This document shows, in pieces, positions 20,631-31,400 of a stretch of DNA of 64,000 nt. The number at the start of each line of letters is the position of its first letter. The stretch's first letter is position 1. A program made the position numbers and the translations under genes. Source of the DNA: Viridothelium virens (lineage: Eukaryota; Ascomycota; Dothideomycetes; Trypetheliales; Trypetheliaceae); the NCBI GenBank assembly GCA_010094025.1, contig ML991836.1:105209-169208 (forward strand). The letters are read 5' to 3'. The notes under the pieces were generated by a model that was not told where the DNA came from, did not search any database, and saw nothing but the letters and a program-made list of their open reading frames with translations.

Positions 20631-23600
20631 ATGGATCCTGTCACTACGTTCAGCCTTGCGAGCAGCATCATCACTGTCGTGGACGTAAGCGTTAAATCAA
20701 TGCAGAAATGTCGCGAAGTATATGAAGAAGGATCCACTCTACGGAACTTGGACACTGAAGAGATTGCAAGACATCTATATGACGAGAATGCAACTCTCGA
20801 GAAAAGTATGACCAAAACGCCGCAGTCCCAGCTTGAAGGGAACCGAGAAATTTCAGAACTTTCCGCGAAAGTCTCAGAGACAGCACGGCATCTTCTTCAG
20901 GAGCTTGAACGTGTCAAGACGGGATCTAAGCGAAATGTGTTTGCAACTGCGCGCAAGCTTGCAAAGACCGCCTTCAAAAGTGAATACCTAAAAGAGACCC
21001 AAAAGAAGCTTGAGAATTATCGAGAAATGCTCGAGTTCAAGATTTTACAGAGACTCGATTTTCGATCACTGAAGTTGAGAGAAGACTGTCGAGAGCTAGA
21101 TGAGCGAGTCCAACGGCTCATAATCAGCTTGAATGACGGCCATAAATCTATAGAGCACATCGTAACAGCCGAGAACCAACTGACCCAAGATTCGATCATC
21201 CAATTTTTCAAGGATAGAGATGAAGAGAGAGAAGCTTCAAGGATTTCTAGTGCACGACTGCAAAAAGCCCGAAAAAGTCTCTGGTTTCCAGAGATATCTT
21301 CTAGACAGGAAGATATTGCCGAAGCTCACCCTGGGACCTGTGAATGGTTGTTACATGATGACCTAAGAAATTTTGCCACTGAGACCTCGCTACGAGAAAC
21401 AGATCACTATTGCAGCCAAGTTGATTCTGGTAAGCGGGACACAAATACGAAATTGCAACAGGAGCTGTCTGAGTCCCGTGCTCGATTTTTGGATTGGCTT
21501 GTTGACGGCAAGGGCATATTTTGGTTTACGGGCAAAGCCGGGTCCGGAAAATCGACGCTAATGAAGAATCTTGCTTCACACCGAAAGACTGAAGGTTATC
21601 TTAGAAAATGGGCAGGCGAAGCAGATCTATTGACTCCCTCACCTAGCTTTTTCTGCCTAGGGTTTGGAAGCTCGAGTCTACAAAAGAGTCTGCGAGGCTT
21701 TCTTCGGTCGCTGCTCTGGCAACTGACGTCTCGGCGGCCTGATCTCACATCTACAGTCATAACACAGAGCGGATACGAAAGTGACGTCGATAACATGGAA
21801 AACGACTTCCAAGCGATGAACATATGGACAGAGGCACGACTTCGTACCGCGTTGAAACAATTTCTTTCCAAGAAACCGCAGCGTCTCTTCTTCTGTATCT
21901 TCATTGATGGCATCGACGAGATCGAGGACAACGCGAACGAACTTAAGCACTTCCTCGAAGTACTCGACGATCTCAAGGCAACACCGGGAGTGAAACTCTG
22001 TGCAGCGAGTCGACCCGAGCAGCGACTGCGATTTGTATTTGGTGCGTGTCCTCAAACCCGGTTACAAGATGTGAATAAGAAAGATATCCTACAAGCGACT
22101 CAAGATGAACTGTTGTCGAGCCTCTCAAGTATGTTCCCCGACCAGGAGAAAAAGATCAGGAATCTCATCTCAGCGATCGCGCTCAAAGCAGAAGGCGTCT
22201 TTCTGTGGGCTTCAATTGTAATAAAAGATATCGATACCGGGGCGAAAAATGCCGACAGCCTTGACATGCTGTATGCCAGACTTGACAATCTGCCGAACGA
22301 ACTTGACAACTTATTTCGACGAATGACGGAGTCTTTGGATCCCCTCTATCGTTCGGAAATGGAAACATATCTTCAGATTTTACTTGTCAGAGGGACGGAA
22401 TATCGATTGACCCTTATGCACTTTGCGCTTCTGAATCCAGAAGTCCAAATACACTTAAGGAACGGAGACTGGAAATATTTCAAGTCTCAAGAATTCATAA
22501 AGTTATGTCAAAAGACAGAGATACGGATACATGTATGTTGTGCTGGACTTGTCGAGGTTGCAAAAGAAGTGAAAGGCGAGAATATCCGATATCTTCGAGG
22601 GTTGAAGATGTATAACGTTAGTGACGAAGTTGCCACAAGAATACAAGCTTTGGGCATCCGTACAGTCCAATTCATCCATCGAAGCGTTCAAGAGTGGATA
22701 CTGGCTCATTCTGACAAAATACTACGCGGGTCAAACTGGATCCTTCGAGGGAATCTTGATCTATTTTCCTGTGTGTCTGGCTATCTTAGCCTCCTTCCAG
22801 AACTCAATGAGGAAGCGAATTGCCTATTATCTCCTCGTGATGTAGGATCACTTTTTATAGACGTAATGACTATCGCTTCGAATATTGACGCATTATCGGG
22901 GCATTCGATTGTAGAAACAGTAGAAAGAGCCGAACAGATTCTTCAAAATGTCAACCAAAGGACCAAACTAAGGCTTCTTCGAAGGTGCCAAGGAGGTTAC
23001 TCGTTTGAGACATTTAATATGCTTTTCAGGAGCAGAGTTTTCTTCAGAGATTATCTTGGGCTTGCTGCAGCTTTTGGTCTTTACAACACAGTCTCTTCTT
23101 CGATCGAGTTTTATGGCAGGGATAGAGTTGAGAATCTTACTCAAGCTTTGATTAACTGCTTGAATGGTTTGGATAGTTTGGTCATGGATGGTTGGTACAG
23201 CATACAGGTTCTCACGCGAATCGCAATGACTATTACTGAGCTGCTCCGCAGAGGTGCAGATCCCATGATCAGCATTGATATTCTCCACGACTCCGTATGG
23301 ACGTTCGAAATGTCGCCGTGGGTGTGCTTCATACGAATCATTTCGAGCGATTGCTTTGCTGAAGAGCTCGGAGAAGCGGATGACATCTTGGGGAGGGCTG
23401 CTGATCCAGAAATTTTCATCAAAGCCTTAGAGTCAGCAACGAGAGCCTTTGTCACTGCTGGTGCAGATTGTGAAGGTCAATCCTTCTTATACGCGATCAT
23501 CGTGAAGGTACCAGATGATGCTGTGGTCAGAGAACCATTCATCATGTTTCAGGAATCAATTCTCGCCTACCTGAAGCGTACGATAGGTTTAGTCGAGTTG

Positions 23601-24182
23601 CATAACGCTGGCAAGCCATTCAATCATCTCAATACAACATACTTGAGCAGGATCTGCAGCTGCCTAGAGGAGCGAAATGTATCGTACCCGGGCAAGTGGC
23701 ACCCCACTTCAAAATTACCCTTTCGCATAAACTCAGATGGGCCGCCCAAGCTTGCATTTGGTCCCCGGGAAGCAAGCTCGCAGCTTTTATTCATGGATCG
23801 TGGGCGTTTTGGACGCGAGGTTATAAATGGTTTTGTAAGGCGTCTTTCCACCTCTATGGACATATCCTTTCCTCCGATCGAAATGCATCACGATATGATG
23901 GAACGACTCAAGGATTCAATCAGCATCTCAACTTGTGAGTTGACATCGCTCGGAGCGATCCAGACGTCATGGAATTCACCGGCTGGTGTTTATTTTGTGT
24001 GGCCAAAAGCTCAGGTCGCAGGCTCAGTGGAGCTTCCAAACGGTCTCACAAACTTCACAGCTCTGATCAAGTATCATGCCGGCATCAATAAAGATGCACT
24101 ATCTACCCCACAATCATTGAGAAAGCTGTATAATTCAGATTTACTCAGTGAAGGAGAGGATCCCATTATTCTCTCTGAATAG
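20631..24182 (+). CDS. NACHT-type STAND NTPase (fungal NLR)
   Basis: One uninterrupted exon of 1183 residues. The first 200 residues (MDPVTTFSLASSIITVVDV and on) are helical, with heptad-like charged stretches, and match the N-terminal regulatory domain common in fungal NACHT proteins. A NACHT domain follows: FWFTGKAGSGKSTLMKNL (Walker A, about residue 297), LFFCIFIDGIDEIED (Walker B, about residue 420), KLCAASRPE (sensor 1), then an FLWASIVIKDI block and a winged-helix-like YLQILLV segment. The C-terminal 450 residues show no ankyrin, WD40 or TPR repeats that I can recognise. The family senses non-self or xenobiotic cues and can trigger programmed cell death through partner domains. All core NTPase motifs look intact. 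Confidence 0.9.
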   Translation: MDPVTTFSLASSIITVVDVSVKSMQKCREVYEEGSTLRNLDTEEIARHLYDENATLEKSMTKTPQSQLEGNREISELSAKVSETARHLLQELERVKTGSKRNVFATARKLAKTAFKSEYLKETQKKLENYREMLEFKILQRLDFRSLKLREDCRELDERVQRLIISLNDGHKSIEHIVTAENQLTQDSIIQFFKDRDEEREASRISSARLQKARKSLWFPEISSRQEDIAEAHPGTCEWLLHDDLRNFATETSLRETDHYCSQVDSGKRDTNTKLQQELSESRARFLDWLVDGKGIFWFTGKAGSGKSTLMKNLASHRKTEGYLRKWAGEADLLTPSPSFFCLGFGSSSLQKSLRGFLRSLLWQLTSRRPDLTSTVITQSGYESDVDNMENDFQAMNIWTEARLRTALKQFLSKKPQRLFFCIFIDGIDEIEDNANELKHFLEVLDDLKATPGVKLCAASRPEQRLRFVFGACPQTRLQDVNKKDILQATQDELLSSLSSMFPDQEKKIRNLISAIALKAEGVFLWASIVIKDIDTGAKNADSLDMLYARLDNLPNELDNLFRRMTESLDPLYRSEMETYLQILLVRGTEYRLTLMHFALLNPEVQIHLRNGDWKYFKSQEFIKLCQKTEIRIHVCCAGLVEVAKEVKGENIRYLRGLKMYNVSDEVATRIQALGIRTVQFIHRSVQEWILAHSDKILRGSNWILRGNLDLFSCVSGYLSLLPELNEEANCLLSPRDVGSLFIDVMTIASNIDALSGHSIVETVERAEQILQNVNQRTKLRLLRRCQGGYSFETFNMLFRSRVFFRDYLGLAAAFGLYNTVSSSIEFYGRDRVENLTQALINCLNGLDSLVMDGWYSIQVLTRIAMTITELLRRGADPMISIDILHDSVWTFEMSPWVCFIRIISSDCFAEELGEADDILGRAADPEIFIKALESATRAFVTAGADCEGQSFLYAIIVKVPDDAVVREPFIMFQESILAYLKRTIGLVELHNAGKPFNHLNTTYLSRICSCLEERNVSYPGKWHPTSKLPFRINSDGPPKLAFGPREASSQLLFMDRGRFGREVINGFVRRLSTSMDISFPPIEMHHDMMERLKDSISISTCELTSLGAIQTSWNSPAGVYFVWPKAQVAGSVELPNGLTNFTALIKYHAGINKDALSTPQSLRKLYNSDLLSEGEDPIILSE

Positions 24183-24789
24183 GGTCTCTCTTCCGATTTC
24201 GATACTTTCGACACTTCGACCACGGATGAGCCCGAAGATCGTCCATCACCTTGAAGCTGAAGCGGATGGTCTACTGGTGGACATTTTCATCGTTATTCCA
24301 CGTTCAAATTTTGGGACGATAGCTATAAGCCATAACATCCCGATTCCTTCCGGGCAAAGTTTTTGAAATTTTCTACGCATGCTAAGGCAGAAATATCGAT
24401 TACAAAAGTCCGTTGCCCTCTTCAACTTGGTAAGACCATCCAATATCCCAATAGCCTGCTGAATCCTGCACTGATAACGAATGCAATCATCACTTTGACT
24501 GCGTCAGTCGTTTGGAAAAGGATCATGCTGGCCGATATGATTATTTCGTAAATGTGGAGCCTAAACCTGGTGATGGCTGTGAATGCCTGAAGTAACCAAC
24601 GTGAATCAGTGTCACGATGAGATCTCAGGTTCAACGAGTTGAACAAGCACCTTTAATACCACAACGCAATAGAGATATAAACCTGGAGACTATCGAGAGG
24701 GTCGCTTACTGACGTTCAGGCTATAGGCTGCGAAACATCGCAAAACCGGTGTTATTACTAGAACTACTGCACCACACCACAAAAAGTAC
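24183..24789. other. Intergenic region, no gene seen
   Basis: About 600 bases between convergent genes; AT-rich with short frames only. Confidence 0.35.
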
Positions 24790-26285
24790 TCAAACTCTCG
24801 CGTCTCCAGCATCGGAACCAGACATGATGGCGGAGTGACTATGCAGAATCTGTCTAGAGTTCTCATACTCGTCGTATCGGAACATCCTTTGTCGAGACTC
24901 CAGCCGGTCGAAGTCAGCTTTGCGAAACTCAGACAGGTCCAGCCCGAACACTCTGCTCTCTTGCTGAATCCTGTGAGCCCGTTCCTTGCGAGCCAATTCG
25001 GACAGCTTCAGCCGTTCTGGCACCTCAGACGGCTTTGTTTTCGATGGTAGGAACACGCCAATAGAGACGGCGTCCTCGATAGCTTGAGCACCACCTTGTC
25101 CCTGATCTATCAATTAAGGTCAGTTTCAACATACTTCACTTTTCAGATCTTTCTGGCAATGTAGCAAAACGCTTACGAGGTAGAAATGGATGCGCTGCAT
25201 CTCCGATCAGCGCAAGGCGACCAGCGGTCCACCTGGGCAAAGGCTGCATGTCCATCAGGGGATACAATTTTATCTTTTCAGGGTCATTGTGTGCCAACAC
25301 CGCTCTGACCGCGGGTGCAAACTTCTCATAGATGCTGGTCATCACCTCTTTGCTTCCTTTGGTATGCCAGTCTCCACAAGAAGCATCTGTGAGATGGGAA
25401 GGGTGGATGGCAACGAAGCTGATAGTTGCATTGTCGTCACAAGGATAGTAAACCATCCGAGTATCATCTGCAAGCCAGATACACAGTGTGTTCATGATAT
25501 GGAACACTGGTCTCGTGACTGGGTCAGCAAGAAGCTTCTCTCTCGGAATAAGAAATCGAAAGCAGTTTTTGCCTGCAGGGAAGGGTGTTATCTTTGACTC
25601 GCAGCTGTCCAGCACTGCCGCTCGCGTACTTGAATCCCAGCCATCAGCACCCAACACCACGTCGCCTTGTATACTAGAGCCGTCCTCGAGGAGTACGACA
25701 CCAGTTTCGGTAGCTACCGAGACGACACGACTGGGGGTATTGATTGTCACCGGTAGGCCTGGTTGCGACGGATCGAGGGCCAGCACTTTCAGACCCTCGT
25801 GGAGTTGTCGCCTTTGTATCAGTTGGTATGGCTAGCGACTGTCAGCGGATGTGCTACGCACAATTCCCTCGAATACTCACGCTCGGATATTGGTCTACGG
25901 TAAATTTTTCCGCCGTTACAAGCTTCCCCTCAGAAGTGTATAAATGCCGCTGTTGGTAGGTCAATGTCAGACTTCGTCTTGCAAGGTCGACGGCAAAGCG
26001 AGGAACATCTCACTTACTCCAAGGCACAAGGTTGCGCCACGTTTTTCAGGAATGAAGTTGTACTTCCGCAGCAAGCCATTACAGTTGGGGCCCAGGACGA
26101 TTGCGGCGCCCGACTCTTGGTCCAACTTTGATTGCTCGAAGAGCTAAATGTATGACCTTTTAGCTTGCGGACACGGATTTAGTATCATATATTGAGGGAC
26201 ATACGGTGACACGATGACCTTGTCGACGGAGAGCGAGTGCAGCGGTCAGTCCACTAATTCTAGCTCCTGCTACTAGGATATCCAT
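24790..26285 (-). CDS. FAD-dependent monooxygenase, salicylate-hydroxylase-like, altered Rossmann motif
   Basis: Five exons, 26285-26205, 26143-26018, 25949-25881, 25831-25177 and 25106-24790, give 415 residues; every junction keeps phase. The group A flavin monooxygenase layout is present: an N-terminal dinucleotide fold, PYQLIQRRQLHEGL (substrate-side helix), VVLGADGWDSSTR (DG motif), and [25 protein letters not shown] (second FAD motif). In fungal clusters such enzymes hydroxylate aromatic polyketides, sometimes with dearomatisation. It lies next to the PKS on the same strand, which suggests a tailoring role. The first FAD motif reads GARISG instead of GxGxxG: the third glycine position is Arg (codon AGA, 26261-26259), which should clash with the FAD pyrophosphate. 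The protein may be inactive or an early pseudogene. Confidence 0.85.
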
Positions 26286-26719
26286 GGTGGTTGCCTTGAT
26301 CAGATAGGCGATACAGTCGGAGAATCGCAGCAAAGGCCCAGCGCAGTGTAAAATAAGTAATTCGATATGAACGAAGCGGTCAGACTGTGGACAGATGATC
26401 TCTTACATACATAGACTTGCATGAGAAAGCTATGTCTGGGTAGTCTCACGCCATCGCTTTGTTAAATTTCCTGTTTCTTCACCAAAGACTTCCTTGCCGT
26501 TTACCTAATCGAGGAACTGAGCTTTGGGGACGCCAGAAGGCACATGCTATCATCACAGCATACACAGAAAAGAAAGTGACAATTGATAGTCGTCGTATTT
26601 GTCATAATGGTGGCTTTTAATGGCTGATTGAGATAGACTGTATTCCTGTAGTCCTACAGTCTCTACTGCACTTCCAAGCCAGGCCCTTCCCTTACTCAAA
26701 CATCGACTTGGCCCGCAGC
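26286..26719. other. Intergenic region between monooxygenase and carboxylesterase remnant
   Basis: About 430 bases holding the monooxygenase promoter. No gene seen. Confidence 0.3.
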
Positions 26720-27225
26720 TCTATAGTGCTTGTCCATGAATGCTGTAACCTTGGAAACGCGCGCGGTTACTGGCTCTACACGTGTACTGGTATCCCAGAT
26801 CTTGATTGGATCATGGCTCAATTTCGAGGCAGGCCAATGCAGCATGCTCCTGGCCAACCCTGAAATCGATGGTCATGTGCTTCCTGAGTCGCCCCTGCCA
26901 GCATTCGTCTAGGGCACAGCAGACGATGTTCCCTTACTATTTGGCAATTTTGGCAATGAAGCATCTGGTCTGCCGATCTTCATTTCTTGGCTGACTATCA
27001 GGACTTCGTGAAGAACACTTGCGGGGAACACTTTAAAGAGGCGCTCCGCTTATATCCCACGGAGACGGACTCGGATGTGCGGACAGCGTTGTCACAGATT
27101 CTTGCCAACCAAGTCTTCATCTATCCCACATGGTCCGCTGCACGATTTTTGGTCGTGGATCAGAAAGCAGCTGTGTGGTACTACACGTTCAAGCGTGCAC
27201 CTCCAATTCCGCCATATGGCCAAGG
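26720..27225 (+). pseudogene. Carboxylesterase (type B) remnant, C-terminal half
   Basis: Translated pieces on this strand match the C-terminal half of type-B carboxylesterases: GSWLNFEAGQ, EIDGHVLPESPLPAFV, then after a stop GTADDVPLLFGNFGNEASG, and in a shifted frame YQDFVKNTCGEHFKEALRLY, ANQVFIYPTWSAARFL and VWYYTFKRAPPIPP. There is an in-frame TAG (about 26910-26912) and at least one frame change near 26980-26990, so it cannot encode an enzyme. The match stops close to 27200, exactly where the N-terminal half on the other strand ends. See the partner entry. Confidence 0.75.
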
Positions 27226-27992
27226 CTGTTAACCGCTGGTGCCACTCCTGGTTCATTTTGACAGATGGCATTGGAAAAGAGATGCTTAGCCAGCGGTGTA
27301 CTGCGCAGAATGTGTGCCCTGCCATCGTCAGCCGAGGCTCCTCCGATCGTCACGTTTCCTGGATTCCCCCCGAGCGCCTAGATATTCCGCTGCACTCACT
27401 CCAGCGCTGCAATCTGATCCTTGATACCGTGACTGCCGGACTCATGGTATCCAGACTCGGCGCTGAGTTCAGGGTACGCGAGGAATCCGGACCGACCGAG
27501 ACGATGGTTCACGTTGACAACCGTGATGCCTTTGGCAGCCAGCTTCGTCCCGTCTTACAGTGAGTTGGAGCTGGGCCCGAACATAAGTGCTTCAAAACAA
27601 AACCAGACCAGAACAGGCCTGCGTTGACTACCTTCAGGGCCAGTGTATGTGTTCAGATAGAGGCAATTCTCGCTGAACTCGGCTCCGCCACCCGAGTAAA
27701 TCGATGTGGGTGGCGATGCGAATTGAAGACTGCTGGGCCCGAATTTGTTTGCTGGTCGCACGCCCGTCCAAGGCAAAGGAGGTTGTGGTGTTCGCCAGCG
27801 TAGCTCCTCGACAGGAGGTGCTGCGTAAGGAAATCCTAGAAAAGCTCTTGCATTACCTGGCAGCTGAATGCCTGACAAAATTCCTGATTCGACAAGAACT
27901 GGAGCACATGAAGAGTGCTTAGACTCCTGAAGATTTCTCATCACTCTTGTAGTGGATATATGGTACTGATGCTTGGCACAGAGTTCAATCAA
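27190..27992 (-). pseudogene. Carboxylesterase (type B) remnant, N-terminal half
   Basis: One frame on the minus strand reads through the N-terminal half of a type-B carboxylesterase: VLVESGILSGIQL, ARAFLGFPYAAPPVEELRW, ENCLYLNTYTGP, RRPVLVWF, KGITVVNVNHRLGR, GIKDQIAALE, GGNPGNVTIGGASAD and LAKHLFSNAICQNEPG. It is broken by three in-frame stops (TAA at 27555-27557, then a TGA where EWVQ is expected and a TAG soon after). The nucleophile elbow GxSxG reads GASAD, so the last Gly is also lost. Together with the piece on the plus strand this gives roughly one whole esterase, with the C-terminal half inverted. Confidence 0.8.
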
Positions 27993-28485
27993 GAGAGAAA
28001 TGTAAGAGCTGAGAACTGTTTGGACACAAGGATGTCTTTATGTGTGCCTAATGTGCCTCCGCAGCCGCAGCACCGTACTGGAACTCTAAGAAGTGAAGGG
28101 GAAGGAGACATGATCTAGCAAAATGGTCAGGCTGACCTCACTTTACTGCATAGTGATCAGCAACGGATGATGACAGTTGCAACCCAAATATGCTGGACCT
28201 AGCGATGCAGGAATTCTAACAACGGCTTCCACCACAGTGAAGTAATTTGGACAATGCAATCGAGAACTGGATTCTAATCTAAGTCTAAGTAGAAGTCAAT
28301 CAATTCCTTCGCCTATTACATCCTCTAAGACACCAAACTTCTGGACCATGTACCGCAATTACAAAATCACACACCGTGTGTCACAATGATAGATTCCTAA
28401 AACACGTACCATAGACACAATGACAGAATTCTCCAGCACCCATATACTAGGCCATGTCATGCAGTCGATTTCAGACGCTCAGAGC
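27993..28485. other. Intergenic region downstream of the PKS
   Basis: About 490 bases, AT-rich near the PKS 3' end (TCTAAGTCTAAGTAGAAG near 28278). No gene seen. Confidence 0.35.
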
Positions 28486-31400
28486 TCAGGAAGCGTACGA
28501 ACACAGGAAATCGTAGGCCTTGAGGATCGCTTTCCAGCTATCTGACTTTGGGTCACTGCTCAAGTCACAGATATGCGGACTGTTTTCGAGAAACACCAGG
28601 CCGGTATCGATACCCTTGTCAACCATAGCCTGGTACGTGCGCTGGCTCTGTTGCCACGGGATTAGGTCATCGGCTGTGCCATGGATGAAGAATGTCGGCA
28701 CGTTGTAGCTACCCTGACTGATGTGAGCACGCGGACTTGCGGCTCTGATGAGGTCAAGTGAGGGTTGCGGGAGCGTATTCCAGTCCTTGACGTCTGGATG
28801 CTCGGCTGGCGCCTTGCTCCTGCTAGGTAGTCCATTGAGGATGACCGGTAGGGTCTGTGCTTTCCAATTGATGTGCAGCACTGTACGAGTGCGTGCGTCG
28901 TGGAAGCTTCGCGGATCTGAAATAGGCTCCTCCCATGCCCCCACCAGATCGTAGTTGGTGACTGGTCCATCGTTGACGCCTTCAAGAACGTCGTACTGTT
29001 GACCCTCGTAGGGAACGCCGGCGGGGTAGATTGGGTTTCGCCACCACTCGTCCTCGTAGTCGGTAGGGGCATAGAATGCGAGAATTGACTTCGGAGGAGG
29101 AAGCCCGAGCTGCGGTGCTGTCCACGCTAATGACATGGCGAGTTGGCCCCCAGATGACCAGCCCACCACCACAACTTGGTTGCCATCGATCTGGAGCCCG
29201 GACCGCCGGAGTTGAATGCCAGGCAGGTCGTTGCGAGCCCAGGCCAGAGCGTCGCGAACGTCCACCATGGCGCCTTCCGTGAGAGCTACCTCAGGACACA
29301 GTCGATAATCTAGACTGACCGGTAAGAAATCCTTCCCGAGCAAGAGACGCGTCTGTGCAGGCCTGACGTCCTTTCTGCTGAACAGCATATGACTACCTCC
29401 GTGAATCATCAAAGCTGTTTCTCGATCGTTAGCCATTGATTCAAGTCGAACATGAGGCGATGGAACTTGTCACGTACCGACTGGCATTTTCCTTTCTGGC
29501 AGCGGTTCTCCTTCAGCCGGGTAATAAACATCGGCGTGAATCTTTAGATCGCCGATCTGTTTGTAAACCACCGTTTCCATGGCGCCCCTCACTGCTGCTT
29601 TCTTGGAAGTCGAGCGTTTACCAGTCGAAAACGCCGCGATGACACGTGATGTCTTGGACTCAGGCACGGCTCCTTCGCTCCAAGACACCTCGCTGAAACC
29701 TGCTGCCAACATTTTGCGCTCCCAATGCTTTTCGTCACTCAATGCGTGTTCGCGACCATCATCGAATGACCACCACCCTTCGAATTGGCCAAATACGATG
29801 TCGAGCCAGAATATGTCCTGGGTGAACTCGATCAGTGCCACAAACCCGTCGTCGCGTAGCATTCGTTGGGCGTGCTTGAGTGACAAGTCGAGATTTCTGG
29901 TGGCGTGGACTATATTGGACGCAATGATGCAATGAAACTCGGCCTCGTACTCAGACGTGGGTGGTTTCTCAATATCCAAGACATCAAATGACAAACCCTC
30001 TGTGCCACGGAAATGCTTGGTCGCAGCTTTCACAAGCGAAGTACTAAGATCGGTGAAGACGTATTCGAAGTCGATACCCTGCTGTCTTAAGTGATTGATG
30101 ATATACCGAGTTGTGCCGCCTGTTCCGGCACCAAGTTCGAGGATGCGAAACTTGCCTTCACCAGTCGCTTTGGTGGTGAAAGCCTTGGTTAAGAAGTTGC
30201 CAAGAACAAGGGTAGGTGTTCGCAAAAATGGCCAAAACTCGTAGAATTCTTCCAGAATTTTCTTGGTATCTTGGCTGCCAAAGATTATCTGCATGCCATC
30301 ACTCTCACCGCGCAAGCACGCAGCTAATTTAGACCCGACGGCCTGTAACAGCTTGTGGGCATTGGCGTGCTGTGGGAATAGGTCAATGATCTGGCTGTGG
30401 ATAATCTCAGCCGGAGTGGGGTCCACTGGCACACTCGTCCGGACGAAGCTCTTTTTGTCCTCGGAAGAGATGACAAGCTTTCCGTCCTCAAGTATGCGGT
30501 AAAGGTGACGCACAAGCTGTGTGTGTCTACCCAGCGCTTTAATTTGAGGCAAAACATCCCCAGCTCCAATCTTTGTCAAGTCACAGTTTAGATCGGCGAA
30601 CGCTTCCACGATGTAGGCTAGGACGAGTCGTGCCTGATAAGGGTAAGTCTTTTCCCAAAATCCAATACCTTGTGTGCTTTCAGCGATCCTATCGTAACTG
30701 AACCGTATCTCCTCGAAGGCATCAAGCGCCGAAGTAATATAAGGTCGCAGACTCGCCGTCTTGGGCTCATCAGTGTTCTTCACTTCCTCTAGAGTGGTTG
30801 GGTCGTATTCGGTGTTGGGTGTATCGGTGCCTGTGGTTCCAGTCAAGGAGTCCTCGTGAGATATTGGCGTACTGATTAATGCACCATCATCGTCTCCGAT
30901 AGTGATGCCCAGCTTCTCATTGACGTGAGTGACAAGATCTCGAAGGCTTGGAAAGAACAAAAAGCTCGATAGGTCGATAGAGAGACCAAAGTTTGATCGA
31001 ATTTCGTTGAGAACCTCAGTAGCCATCAAAGAGTCAATGCCAATATCTTCTAATGTTGTGTCATCTTTGAGCTGTTCAAGCGGGGTATCGGTAACATCGG
31101 ATAAAAGCTGAAGGAGTTCTTGACGCTTTCCAGTAGTTGCTTCCACTGCACGGGCAATAGATGGTGATTCAACCAGGGTGACAATGGTGGTACCAGTGGC
31201 AGCAGTAGTAGCAGCAGCAGTGACCGCGTCTTCATCGGCCCCATTAATGCCCAGCTTCTCATTGACGTGGAGAATGAGCTCTCGAAGGCTTGGAAAGAAC
31301 AAGAAACTGGACAGATCAATGGTAAGGCCGAAGGATGCCCGAATCTCGTTAAGCACCTCAGTGGCCATCAAGGAATCGATCCCAATGTCCTCCAAGGTCG

